Assembly: GCF_040183065.1 (NCBI RefSeq)
Contig: NC_091117.1
Span: 97,304,001-97,368,000 of the forward strand
Direction: 5' to 3'
From: Periplaneta americana
Lineage: Eukaryota; Arthropoda; Insecta; Blattodea; Blattidae
Length of the DNA: 64,000 nt
Part shown: piece after piece, positions 1 through 10,502 of the stretch
Position numbering within the stretch: position 1 is the stretch's first letter
How the letters are laid out: each line of letters starts with the position of its first letter
Position numbers and translations under genes: made by a program
The notes under the pieces: model-generated
Seen by the model: the letters and a program-made list of their open reading frames with translations, nothing else
Told to the model about the DNA's origin: nothing
Database searches by the model: none

Positions 1-87
1 GAGTGAAATAATAATACAGGTGATAAATACAAAACCAACCGAAGCGAATATGAACCATGTAAACGATATTAACAGTCAAAGTAGCGT

Positions 88-160
88 AAGTTGTTATGGC
101 ATTGGTCTATTAAACGAATTAATAGTAGTAGCTCAAGGTTCGAATCTCCCACAATCTTCT
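88..160 (+). repeat. tRNA-like sequence with Pol III-type boxes
   Basis: A weak A-box-like word (TGGCATTGG, near 97) is followed by a good B-box (GGTTCGAATCTCC, 137-149) and a T-rich run just downstream. I could not fold a convincing acceptor stem, so this is more likely a SINE head or degenerate tRNA relic than a tRNA gene. Confidence 0.28.
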
Positions 161-1590
161 TTTTTTTATTAGAAATTTGCCATCATATATGTCTCGCAAA
201 GCTATAATTATGTGGCGACATCTCTTAGAATACGCCCAAACTCTAATAAATAATAAACCTCCCTCTGTCTTCCAAGCAATACTTCTGTCTCGTCATTACG
301 CTTGAAGATGGCAGAGAGACAACAACTCCATCAACAAGTTATTCTTGGTTCGCGTAGGTCAGCCATCATCAACTGGCCTGAACACTAGTTCGGAGCATTG
401 AGTCGTTGGTTGAGGAGGAAATACTGTGCAGTGTGTTGAGCGAAACCAACATATTCGCTTCAGAGTGCAGTTGATGGCTGGTCTGCAGGAATATGTCCAA
501 AGAGGAAACTCACGAAAGACAACACCAAACAATTCAGCTTTGTGGAAAAAGTCATTCCTGTTTACAGAATATGAAGGAATGCTCACATGCTTGGTTTGTG
601 GCTTGTATTAAATAATTAGAAGAAATTTAACCTACAACGCCATTATTCCACTTGTCATGAGAATGATTAAGAGCAATATAAGGGAGAAGAAAGAATTGCT
701 TTCTCCAACAATAAAAGGAAGCCCTAAAGTTAACTTTGATTTTTCAAACTGTCCTACCACAATGACTTGAAGAATTTCCCAAGTATTTAAGGACCTTTAG
801 GCCTATGTGGAATCTGAATCTAGATTCCAGGATATGGAAAAACTTGAGTGGCATTTTCACATTTTTGCTATTCCATTTCCTATATACTATAATATTGTAA
901 ATGTTGAATACCAAATGGAAATAATCGATTTGCAAAATGAATTAAAAGATGAATTCAAACATAATCTTGTTGAGATTTATAATGTATCTTCCTCCACCCC
1001 CGAGAAAAACTTCGTCTACATAGGTGCTCTGCCCAAATGTTATGTATATTCGGGGCCATGTATATGCGTGGGTAGTTATTTTTACTAAATTCCATCACAA
1101 AAGCCAAATTTCTGACCATAATTTACAATGTGTCTTTCGACTGTGTTGTACACGAACTATGACACTGACATTGACAAGATAGCAAAGGGAAAAACTAATT
1201 AAAAATCCAGAAAAAACCAACGCTCATGATCAGGGAAAATAACTTTTTATCATTTTCTGCTTAGCATAAAAAGAATATATTTACATTAGTCTTGTAAGAG
1301 AAAGAATGATTATAAATAAGAATAAACATTGATTTTGTTATATATAGTGTCAAATACAAAATGAATAATTAATTTTAGTTTATTCAAAAGATTTTAACAA
1401 AAGAAATGACATGACTTAGAAATTAGTAATGAGTTCGATTTGCTTAATATTTTGTCACAGTGAAAATACATCATAGACCTGTTTGTTCTCAATTACTTTA
1501 AAATAAAAAAAATCTATTTTGGTAATTAAAAAGTGTTTTAATACAAAATAGAAAAGTGCAATATTATGTTTGCTATATTAAACTGAAAAA
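161..1590. other. AT-rich stretch, no gene seen
   Basis: Only short open frames without recognisable motifs occur here. I see no terminal repeats, tRNA-like boxes or protein similarity that I can name. Confidence 0.6.
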
Positions 1591-1654
1591 TTATTTATTT
1601 ATTTATTTATTTATTTGTTTGTTTGTTTGTTTGTTTGTTTGTTTGTTTGTTTAT
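1591..1654. repeat. compound (TTTA)n-(TTTG)n microsatellite
   Basis: About seven ATTT units run directly into about ten GTTT units. The abrupt change of unit suggests a point mutation spread by slippage. Confidence 0.95.
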
Positions 1655-1869
1655 TCTTAAAATAAATATTCGTATAGTTCTTGTTTTAAAGTATTTATTT
1701 TGATTATAATTATTAGAGATTGATTAAAAGGATTGAACAAGTGAAAGCATGCCATTGTCTTCACCTGATTCCTTCCTCTCAACTCTTGCTGCACAGTTGG
1801 CGTCTACGGGACAGAACTGAGCTAGAGAGCAAACGGTGTCTGCACCATAGTGCACTGAGATCACGACTC

Positions 1870-2841
1870 TGGGCGTAGGTTATTTTGCGTCAATGGTGGC
1901 CAGAGAGATTGAAGTCCCATTATCAACTGCTAAGTGGTGGGCAAAATTTTTTATTGAGAATGGTGAAGTTGTGAATTGTTCCATTCCTGGTCGGCCGCGC
2001 ATCTCTACAAGGGAAGAGGACGCCATGTTATTGAGAGAAGTTGAGAACCACCCCTTTAGAACTGCTTCTCAACTTAAGATGGCGTTCAACTTTCCAGGTT
2101 CCCCACACACTGTGAGGAGACGTTTTGGAGAGCATGGCATATGGTGTCGTCGAGCTAGTGAGGAGAGAACATTTGATGATTGAGCATGCTGTGGACCGTC
2201 TAGCATATGCTACTCTCCAACAGGACTTTGATTGGAGAAATGTCATTTTCTCCGACGAGGTAATTGTCTCCAGTAGCAACAATGATCCTGCCCTAGTTTA
2301 TTGTATGGATGGCCACTGATATGATGAACACTTCGTGAGACGACTTAACAGGTCGGATCACGTGAGCATCGCATGTTCGGGGTGGATGTCATACGATGGA
2401 GCAGGACTTCTGGAACGCATCCACGATCAGTTTACGGGAGAAGTCTATGAACAAGTTTTGGCAAATGTAATGATCCCTTCCACCCGCGAACGATATCCAG
2501 AAGGAACACTTTTCTTCCAGCAGGATAATCACCAGGTACACACTGCCAACTGGATTCAAAGATGGTTTACAAGGAGGCCTGACGCCGACCTGATCGACTG
2601 GTCTCCAAAATCACCAGATATGAATCCGATTGAAAATTTGTGGGCTACAGTCAAACGGATCCTGTGCTCTAATTGGGCAGAACAACCACCCATTTGGACA
2701 GCTGACGAATTGTGGGACAGAGTTCTAGATGCGTGGGGGGAGGTGGCCAGGAATTTAGATCTGTTCCATAAATTTGTGGACTCCATCCGGCGCAGAATAA
2801 GGGCAGTTGTTGATGCAGGTGGTTTGTGGACGAGATACTAG
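1870..2841 (+). pseudogene. Tc1-like transposase pseudogene
   Basis: Tc1/mariner cut-and-paste transposase relic. The N-terminal part (from 1893) carries the helix-turn-helix and a GRPR-type hinge (GRPRISTREED). The middle part (from about 2160) is in the next frame and contains the first catalytic Asp (VIFSDEV). The C-terminal part (2335-2841) contains the second Asp (FFQQDNHQVHT) and the Glu of NPIENLW, about 35 residues later, and ends in WTRY. A one-base frameshift lies near 2155-2165 and an in-frame TGA at 2317-2319, so no active enzyme can be made. The true N-terminus upstream of 1893 is also lost. I found no clear terminal inverted repeats. Family assignment is firm; element boundaries are not. 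Confidence 0.88.
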
Positions 2842-3082
2842 TCTCCACCACAGGCATTTTTTTGTCAATATATTAACAAATTGTTTGTTTTTTTGTTTAT
2901 TTAATTATTTACTTATGTTTGATATGTGTTCGGTTTTTAGGAGGTGAAACGAAGTATTTTTGTTTATAGAGGCCAGGTCTAGCCTATTAATAGCCCACAG
3001 GTTATGGGCAATAATATTTTTACAAGGCAGGCATAACGCAATTTATTGTCAGCTTAGAGTGTAAAATTGCTAACTGCCAATA
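2842..3082. other. flank of Tc1 relic, nothing recognised
   Basis: AT-rich sequence with T-rich runs near 2880-2910. No gene or repeat boundary can be supported. Confidence 0.5.
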
Positions 3083-3243
3083 AGAAAATTTTACAAGGGA
3101 AGCAGAAAACTAAGTTTAAATTAACTCTGAAACTTTAGGACCAAATCCAAGTACAGGTGTCATTTGTACCCGTACTTTGGATTTGGCCGTAAAGTTTCAG
3201 AGTTACTTAAACTCAGTTTTTGCTTCCCTTGTAAAATTTTCTT
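3083..3243. repeat. foldback repeat with 72 bp arms
   Basis: Left arm 3083-3154 and right arm 3172-3243 are about 90 percent reverse-complementary, separated by a loop of 17 bases. It would fold as a long hairpin. It looks like a MITE or foldback remnant; no coding capacity. Weak further pairing continues outward (GTGTAAA near 3059 against TTTACACTG near 3247). Confidence 0.85.
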
Positions 3244-3319
3244 TAGGTTTACACTGTAAGCCAATGTTATGACACATTTAAACTAATAAACTGATTAAAA
3301 ACTAAAGTAACAAAATAAT

Positions 3320-3402
3320 TTTGCTGTACCGGGAGGCGAACTCACAACCTCTGGTACGGATGTCAGACATCTTACCACTGGGCCACACACAGCTCGTAAG
3401 GT
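3320..3402 (-). repeat. tRNA-like SINE head, minus strand
   Basis: Read on the minus strand it has an A-box (TGGCCCAGTGG), a variable middle and a B-box-like word (GAGTTCGCCTCCC). The spacing is tRNA-like. This is probably the promoter head of a tRNA-derived SINE; the body and tail are not clear. Confidence 0.5.
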
Positions 3403-3534
3403 TGACTACATTGTAGTCGGATGACTACCAGTAATGCCTTGAAGTGCAGTTCATTTATACGAGTGAACCATGTGATAGAACTTAGCATTTTTATCGACCA
3501 ATAGTCAGCCCATTCTTTTTGCCGTTAAGTGTAC

Positions 3535-3675
3535 TTTCATGACATACTTTTCCAGATTTTCTTATTGAATAATACACTTGAGACATTTAGGAACACATTT
3601 AATAAATAACAAACAACCCCACTATAGTTTCAATTTTTACCACTCAAGTTGACATATTCATGGAATCACTCGGTA
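3535..3675. repeat. interspersed repeat, copy 1
   Basis: About 130 bp here recur at 15808-15849 plus 19776-19885 (shared words include TTCATGACATACTTTTCC and TTGACATATTCATGGAATCA). The second copy is split by the hAT element, so this copy shows what the uninterrupted site looks like. Identity of the repeat is unknown. Confidence 0.75.
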
Positions 3676-4668
3676 ATGGCAGGCACAGACATGATGTGTC
3701 TTTGCTATTTGAATGCAATTATTAGATTAATTTAGTTATAAAATATGACGTGACAAAATATAACATTTATTTTTGAAGTAGTGATCTGAAGCAAACGCTG
3801 GAATATCTCTTTCGAAAATAACATCACAAAATTAAGGGAGGAAAATCGAAAGTATTTTACTCGAGAAACATGTCAGTTGATGACATTATCAACAGATTGT
3901 AATTAATTAAGAATTTTTCTAAGAAAAACAATGGCAATGTGCCAAGAAGAAGAAATAGCGGAACCAGAAATAAGAATTCAGTATTTAACCACTGATACTA
4001 GGAGCATCCGATCATGTTCTGCTGATAGGCGAAATAGATATTCGTTTGAAGAAAATAAGAGGAAGACAGGTAGCGAAGAAATTTGACATGTAAAAACTGA
4101 AGAACGAAGAGGAAAGAAGAAAATTTGCTGCAGATTTTCAAGAGAAAGCCGCTACATTAGAATCCACACCTGAGAATAATAATGAGCACTGGAATCATCT
4201 AAAAAGCTGTATACAGAAAACAGCAGAAGAAACAATAGGATACAGAGAAGGAGTGAGGACGAAGAAACCTTGGGTCACAGGGAAAATGTTGGAGAAGATG
4301 AAGGAAAGAAGAAAATGGAAAAACATCAATACAGAAGAAAGTAGAAGAAACTACAAGAAACTAAATAACGAACTTAGAAGAGAAACTGATAAGGCCAAGA
4401 AAGAGTGAATGAAAGAAATGTAAAGAAGTAGAGGATCTAGAGAGAAAAGGAAGATATAATTTAATGTACCGCAAAGTTAAATGTTTGGACTTCACAAATA
4501 AGAACAGAAAATCCTTGTAGTTGATACAAGACGAAATAGGAAATGAAATAACAGACAAGTAATACTTGAACACATGGACGAAATATGTAGAAGAGTTATA
4601 TGAGACAGGGAATCATCCCCATAAGTTAGCTACAGAAGACGAAGATGAAAAAGGATTTTATATTTTAA

Positions 4669-5152
4669 CCCTTAGAAGCCAGAAGACTTATACCACTCTT
4701 GCACGCAAATGTCTAACTCTTAACCAGGGTTCGTATACTGCATAATCGGGTAAATTCGTGTAGGGTTCGTTAGCTAAGCGGTTTAAGGCTCATAAGATAT
4801 GTCCGGCCAACATGTTGTGCCTTAGATAACAGGTTCATGTCCCGACCACTGCAGTCAATTGGACCTGTGGCAAAGGATGGGGAGGGCCCATGTAAAACAA
4901 TCGGTGTAATGGTATGCATGGAAGCTGATGGAGTTTCAGTTGACTGCAATTGAAGTGATTTTGCTCCTTTTTTAAGAAAAAAAGCATTACAAAAAAAATG
5001 TATTGTTTTAATCAATTGGTATGTCCTTAATGTTATATGAAATTAAAGAATATCAACGTATTTTATATATAATATACAATTTATAACATATTATATCACG
5101 TCATGACTATAATACTAGCTGGCCACTATAATGGATGCTTGGCTCCAAAGGG
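4669..5152. mobile_element. piggyBac-type MITE with TTAA target duplication
   Basis: The 484 bp insert is flanked by TTAA on both sides (4665-4668 and 5153-5156). Its ends are imperfect inverted repeats that begin CCCTT (left CCCTTAGAAGCCAG; right end, read inward on the minus strand, CCCTTTGGAGCCAAG). TTAA plus a CCC-starting terminus is the piggyBac hallmark. Removing the insert and one TTAA restores an unbroken RTE reading frame across the junction (KGFYILREGVELALRKMK), so it entered an already present LINE copy. It has no transposase and must have been mobilised in trans. Confidence 0.85.
4757..5010 (+). repeat. tRNA-like SINE-type sequence inside the MITE
   Basis: An A-box (TTAGCTAAGCGG, from about 4772) and a B-box (GGTTCATGTCCCG, from about 4831) are about 58 bases apart, as in tRNAs with a long variable arm. 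The segment ends in A- and T-rich sequence near 5000. It may be a SINE nested in the MITE or the body of the MITE itself; no target duplication was found. Confidence 0.45.
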
Positions 5153-6708
5153 TTAAGAGAAGGAGTTGAACTAGCGCTTAGGAAAATGAAGAATGGGAAA
5201 GCAACAGGAGTTGATGAAATCCCCATTGAGTTAGTGAAATGCTTGAGTGAAGACAAGAAGGAAATTCTATCATTATACACTGAAATATATGAGAAAGGCG
5301 AATAGCCTGAAGATTTTATGGAGATGATGTTGCTGCCAATACCGAAGAAACGTAATGCCAAGAAATATAAGGAGTTCAGGACTATCAGCCTGATATCACA
5401 CTCGGCGAAGATTCTCCTACGAATACTGAATCAACGTTTATATTCTAAGATGGAAGGACAGTTGGAAGAAAAGCAGTTTGGCTTGGCTTCAGAAAAGGAA
5501 AAGGTACAAGAGATGCAATTGGACTTCTACAAATAATCAGCAAAAGATACCTAGAGAAGAATAAAGAAGTGTATATAGTATTTGTGGACCTAAAAAAAGC
5601 GTTTCACATAGTTGACTGGAACAAACTGATGGGGATCCTAAAGAAAATAAGTGTGGGTTGGAAAGACTGTTCAGTAATCTTCATATGAAACAAGTCAGAG
5701 TCAGGATAGGAGAAGAAATGTCTGAAGAAAGTGAAATAGGGAGAGGAGTATGACAAGGATGCCCTTTATCATCTACCCTGTTCAACATTTACTTGGAGGT
5801 TTTTAGAACATGGGAGAGGTAAAAGTAGGAGGAAGAAGAATAAAGTGCATGAGATTTGCTGATATAGCTTTGTTAGCAGAAGAGGAGATGATACTAAGGG
5901 ATATGCTACAGGAGCTAAATGACAGCTGTGAGCAGTATGGGATGAAGATAAATGCAAACAGACGAAGATCATGGTCATAGGAAGAAAGATAAAGAAGGTA
6001 AACTTGCAAATTCTAAATGAGGTAGTAGAGCAAGTGAACAGCTTCAAATACTTGGGATGTACTATAAGCAGTAACATGAGCTGCAGGCAGGAAGTCAAAA
6101 GTAGGATACCAATGGCAAAGGAAGCTTTTAAAAGAAAAGGAGCATCTTCTGCGGACCTCTGGAAAAAGAACTAAGGAAGAGACTAGTGAAATGCTCTGTG
6201 TAGAGTGTGGGATTGTGTGGGGCAGAAATATGAACATTACGACGAAATAAAGAGAAACGAATAGAAACATTTGAAATGTGGATATGGAAAAGAATGGAGC
6301 ATGTAAAGTGAACAGACAGAATAAGAAATGAAGTTGTGTTGGAAAGAGTTGGTGAAGAAAGAATGATGCTGAAACTGATCAGAAAGAGAAAAAGGAATTG
6401 GTTGGATCACTGAGAAGAAACTGCCAATTGAAGGATGTATTGGAAGGAATGGTGAACGGGAGAAGAGTTTGGGGCAGAAGAACATATCAGATGATAGATA
6501 ACATTAAGACAATGTAGGTCATATGTGAAGACTGAGAGGAAGGCAGAAAATAGAAAAGATTGGAGAATGTTGGGTTTGCAGTGAAAGACCTGCCCATGGG
6601 CAGAGCATGTATGTATGTATGATACCTGTCTTCTCAAATGAGTGTAAGTTTTATTCCTTTTACCATAATGTAATATTTCTTTTTAGAAACCGTACACGTA
6701 AAAAGTTG

Positions 6709-6935
6709 ACCTGGTTGGTGAGTTGGTATAGCACTGGCCCTCTATGCCCAAGGTTGCGGATTCGATCCCGGGCCAGATCGATGGCATTTAAGTGTGCTTA
6801 AATGCGACAGGCTCATGTCAGTAGACTTACTAGCATGTAAAAGAACTCCTGCGGGACAAAATTCCGGCACATCCGACAATGCTGATATAACCTCTGCAGT
6901 TGCGAGCATCATTAAATAAAACATAACATTTATTT
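6709..6935 (+). repeat. tRNA-derived SINE, family S1
   Basis: Head with A-box (GAGTTGGTATAGCACTGG) and B-box (GGATTCGATCCCGGG), then a conserved body (AACTCCTGCGGGACAAAATT) and tail ending AAATAAAACATAACATT. Further copies lie at 19443-19662 (minus) and 58182-58347 (plus, internally deleted). Confidence 0.88.
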
Positions 6936-6999
6936 TATAACATTTACAAGTAAAATGTAGACTGAGAGAAAATTTTGTGAAATAAAAAATTACATATGG

Positions 7000-7001
<2 letters not shown>

Positions 7002-7054
<53 letters not shown>
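7002..7054. repeat. (TAA)n microsatellite
   Basis: About 17 perfect trinucleotide units. Confidence 0.97.
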
Positions 7055-7477
7055 TGATGCAAAATATGTTGGGATTGGCTATTTTTTTTGTCACTGATAA
7101 TAATATGTGAGCTATTCTAGGAAAAAAAAAGTATCGCTTAAATTTAGTGATAATTTTGATGTGTAATAAATGATATAGGAAGAAAAATGAGCAATAAGAA
7201 GTCGCTGAAGTCATAATTGCATATCAGTAACTGGAATCACCACTCATTTACGTTGAAGTTAATTTGACATGACATCAGAGTGAATCATGATATCCAGAAC
7301 CTACAAAGCTACATATCATCTAGTTAGGCTGTTTTGTAATTCGTTGTTTGTGTGTGATTGTGTGTCCATTATTATACTTACCATACTACTACGGAGAGAC
7401 TTTGTGTACACTGTATTAGCAGGAAACTCATATAACTTGAAGACTTTAAAGTAGACAGACTCGTGATAATGATAATA
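7055..7477. other. intergenic stretch, nothing recognised
   Basis: AT-rich DNA between the SINE/microsatellite and the Penelope-like element; no motif I can name. Confidence 0.5.
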
Positions 7478-7532
7478 ATAACTAATTGATGAACTAGTGG
7501 ACTTACTCGTGTTAAATATGTAATATTCGTCC

Positions 7533-7575
7533 GGCTTACAGCTGTTTCAGTGCATCACGCACCATCATCAGAGCC
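7533..7575 (-). ncRNA. hammerhead ribozyme-like motif (Penelope type)
   Basis: On the minus strand: GGCT, then core CTGATGA, then a stem II hairpin (GGTGC pairing with GCACT, one wobble), then GAAA, then the palindrome CAGCTG as a minimal stem III, then TA (cleavage expected after the A), then AGCC, which pairs with the initial GGCT as stem I. Every conserved core position of a hammerhead is present. The self-complementary stem III is the arrangement reported for Penelope hammerheads that act as dimers. Activity is inferred, not shown. Confidence 0.75.
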
Positions 7576-7577
7576 TA

Positions 7578-8012
7578 CTAGATCGCGGCGTCATCTCGAA
7601 CTTCTCTGCCTGTTAGGAGGGTGTGTTTTATTGTTGGAATGTGTTGGATTGTGGAGTCGAATAGTATGTGTGTACTGAAATTGATCTGTGTGTTGAGGAT
7701 TTGATCAGGGTGTGTTTTAGTGTGTTTGTATATTTCGTATTGTTCTAGTGTGTTGAGTTTTTGGTTCTTGGGTTGTGTATGTAGGATTTCCATGTCCGTA
7801 TTTATGTTATTGTATGTATGGTTGGCATTGGTTATGTGATCGGCGTATGTAGATGTGTTGTGTCCTCTGGTTATAGCTTTAATGTGTTCTTTGTAGCGAG
7901 TTTGGAATGATCTGCCTGTCTGTCCTATGTAGAACTTCTCGCAACTATTACATGTGAGTTTGTATACACATATCAACACACAAAAAACACAAACAAATAA
8001 ATACGACCACAC
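7578..8012 (-). pseudogene. Penelope-like element GIY-YIG endonuclease domain, partial
   Basis: An open frame of 144 codons matches the C-terminal GIY-YIG nuclease of Penelope-like elements: YKLTCNSCEKFYIGQTG gives the Y...YIG core and the CxxC that precedes it, followed by RSFQTRYKEH with the catalytic Arg and the Glu/His region. The domain nicks target DNA for priming. The reverse transcriptase that should precede it is missing, so the frame is a fragment although it contains no internal stop. Codons upstream of about residue 16 derive from the inverted flank and are not part of the original protein. Confidence 0.85.
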
Positions 8013-8113
8013 ATTTACATTAAAATATTACATATTTAACACGAGTAAGTCCACTAGTTCATCAATTAATTATATTCAAGTGTTAAAAGTGGTGTACGCA
8101 AGATTCAAAAATG

Positions 8114-8125
8114 GATAATAATAAC

Positions 8126-8186
<61 letters not shown>

Positions 8187-8187
8187 G
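8114..8187. repeat. (AAT)n microsatellite
   Basis: Long ATA/AAT tract, over 20 units with one interruption. Confidence 0.97.
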
Positions 8188-10003
8188 AGTGTTTTGAATT
8201 GTCCACCAGTTTAAATTTATAATAGCCTAGCCTCATGTACTGGTACACAATATCACCAGGTGACATGTTGTTTAGGGAACAACATCAAGCTGAGTAATAG
8301 AAGTTTGGAAGTGATGCATCTTTTAAGTGTGTATACGTCCAAAGTGGATGACATGCACGAAAACTGAAATGGCGTCTGTTGTCCTCATGGGAGCAACAGC
8401 AAATATAATTTTGAAAATAATAAAATTGAGAGAAATGAGAAAGTACCGATATAAGAGAGATTTTTTGGTGCACGAATGAATAAAGTGAAGAAAAGTGCTA
8501 GGAACCTCAATACTCTTCTGAAGGAGTTAATAAATTGTGAAAGATAGTTGCAGTTAACAATAATTACTTAAGCAAGACAGGTGATCAGTTTTCCTTTCTG
8601 TTAGAGAAGTTAAAGAACCTATGCAAAGAAAGCAGACAACAATTTGGACACCTCCAGCAAAACTAAAACTGGAAATAACTCTTCAAGTCTTCAGGTACCG
8701 GAGACAGTTCCACATCATTGGAATTCTTATATGGACAACTCAGAAGCCAAGCAGTGTAAGTCACTAAATATTCAATTCTGAGATATTGAGCTTGAGGGAT
8801 TCTTTATGACACATTTCTTCAAAAGCATATTTAATTAAGTTAGTAGTACGATTTTTAACCGGGAGAGAGCAGCACATATTAGTGTTTCTGAAAAAATTAC
8901 GCAAAATTTCAGTGATCATTCAAAGTAAGTCAAAGTTTTGTACTCTGATGTTTAGACTCGTGTATTCGATTCAGATGTTTCTGCAGTCATTGTAACCTGC
9001 AATTTCAGTCAATTTTCAAGTCAACTAACACAGTCAAATTACTTGAGAGGTTTTTTTGGCATTTATTTTATTTATTTACTCACTTCACCCAACTTTTAAA
9101 ATTACAGAGCAAACTAAGATATATATATATATATATATAATATTAATATCAAATACAGTACAAAGAAAATATGGGATGAGTTAACAAAACGAAATCAAGA
9201 ACAACAAGAGATACAATAAGTTAAAAAAAGTGCAACAGCAAGTGGAATATCACTTAATATTGCAAATGACCATTGAAAAATCGATAGCATTCCCAGTAGT
9301 TCTGCAGAGACTTAACAGAGATATGATCACAGTGATGATATCGATGACTATTGTGATTAGAAAACCTGGAATTAGACTTGTCAGAAAGATGTTTGAAAAA
9401 CGTTCAGTGGACAAAAACAATAAGTGATTTTTTTTCCTGTAATATTTACATTTATTACTTGACACTTAAGTAAGTATATAGATGGATTCCATGTGCTACA
9501 TACTGACATTCAGAATACATTTTTCTACAAAAAAAAATCTTGTTTAAAATATATAATACGTATAATAAATTAAATTTGACCACATGGTTTAAAAAAGAAA
9601 TTATTGGAGATTATTTTAATTTAGAAAATGCATTTCAGAAACAAAATTTGTGTCCTATATTGAATGCAGTATTTTTTGTTACATACTGACATAAATGTAA
9701 ACTTGTTTTACACTTAACCATGTTCCTTTCTAAATTTCTCTAAAAGTTCAGCTCAAAATGATTTTCAAAAAATCCAGTTCGAGAAGATTTTAGCTTTCAT
9801 ATACGAAAAAACCAAATTCACTTATATTTAATATGAAATTAGTTATGGTGAAAAAAGTAGTGCATTACGTACTGACATCTCTGAATTTTATACTTGTGGT
9901 TATTATTATTTTGCTATGTTTCTAAAGAAATAAAGTAATAGCTGAGTGCAAATGCCTAGTATAATATATTTTAACAAATATAAAATATATATTCAATATG
10001 CTA
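8188..10003. other. AT-rich stretch with recurring TACTGAC words
   Basis: No gene recognised. A short (AT)n lies at 9117-9139. The word TACATACTGACAT or TACGTACTGACAT occurs at about 9497, 9680 and 9866 and again on the far side of the next gene relic (15406, 15570). These may be subterminal motifs of one large transposon that contains 13650-15284. Confidence 0.4.
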
Positions 10004-10200
10004 GGACTATCAGCCTGATATTGCACTTGGCGAAGATTCTAAAACGAATACTGAATCGACGTTTATATTCTAAGATGGAAGGACAGTAGGAAGAACAGTT
10101 TGGCTTCAGAAAAGGAAAAGGTACAAGGGATGCAACTGGACTACTACGAACAATCAGCAAAAGATACCTAGAGAAGAATAAAGAAGTGTATATAGTATTT
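10004..10200 (+). mobile_element. RTE-like LINE copy B, 5' piece
   Basis: Starts abruptly at AGGACTATCAGCCTGATA, matching copy A near 5379, and stops at 10200 where another LINE is inserted. The same element resumes at 12244. The word ATATAGTATTT at 10190-10200 is duplicated at 12244-12254 as the target site duplication of the insert. Confidence 0.88.
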
Positions 10201-10502
10201 CTACGTGACAGATACTTGAATCCTACAACTCAGTTAGAAAGGCAAAAAGAGAGTTATATGGAGGAAAACAATGGATATTAGGAACCAAAGACCCGTCAGG
10301 GAACCACATCACCTCAAGGAATAATATCATCGAAGCAGCCACAAAATACTATGAATCCCTATATACAAGTTCACTCCAGAATCCTGCAATGAACAATATA
10401 CGTGATACCAACCCCTCCCATATTAGCCAGCGAAGTCAGGACGGCAATAGAAAAACTGAAGAATAGAAAACTCCCGGCGAAGACGGCATACACAATGAAT
10501 TC

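Larger units (their letters stand above)
3990..6610 (+). mobile_element. RTE-like LINE, copy A, 5'-truncated and degenerate
   Basis: Non-LTR retrotransposon coding for endonuclease-reverse transcriptase; only the end of the endonuclease and the linker remain before the RT domain. Recognisable pieces: linker (KPWVTGKMLEKMKERRKWK, about 4264-4320), RT start (ALRKMKNGKATGVDEIP, about 5173-5223), the fingers motif with PIPKK (5318-5536), the palm region (VDLKKAFH near 5586), a degenerate FADD region near 5850, and KYLGCTISSNMS (about 6050-6080). Multiple stops and frameshifts show it is dead. A piggyBac-type MITE interrupts it at 4665-5156. The 3' end carries the family tail (GTGAAAGACCTGCCC, 6581-6595) followed by a short ATGT repeat. 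Copies B and D of the same family lie at about 10.0-13.2 kb and 31.8-36.5 kb. Confidence 0.88.
7478..8073 (-). mobile_element. 5'-truncated Penelope-like element with inverted flanks
   Basis: The GIY-YIG coding end of a Penelope-like retroelement on the minus strand is flanked by a nearly perfect inverted repeat of about 50 bp (left 7478-7528, right 8024-8073). On the minus strand the 3' region after the stop codon carries a hammerhead ribozyme-like fold (7533-7575). The reverse transcriptase domain is absent, so the copy was truncated at insertion. Penelope elements are known for terminal repeats in direct or inverted order and for hammerhead motifs within them, which fits this layout. Confidence 0.85.

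Noticed and set aside
1893-2841. Intact Tc1 transposase with an intron
   Set aside because: The break near 2160 is a one-base shift within a continuous alignment and the second break is a stop; no intron is needed.
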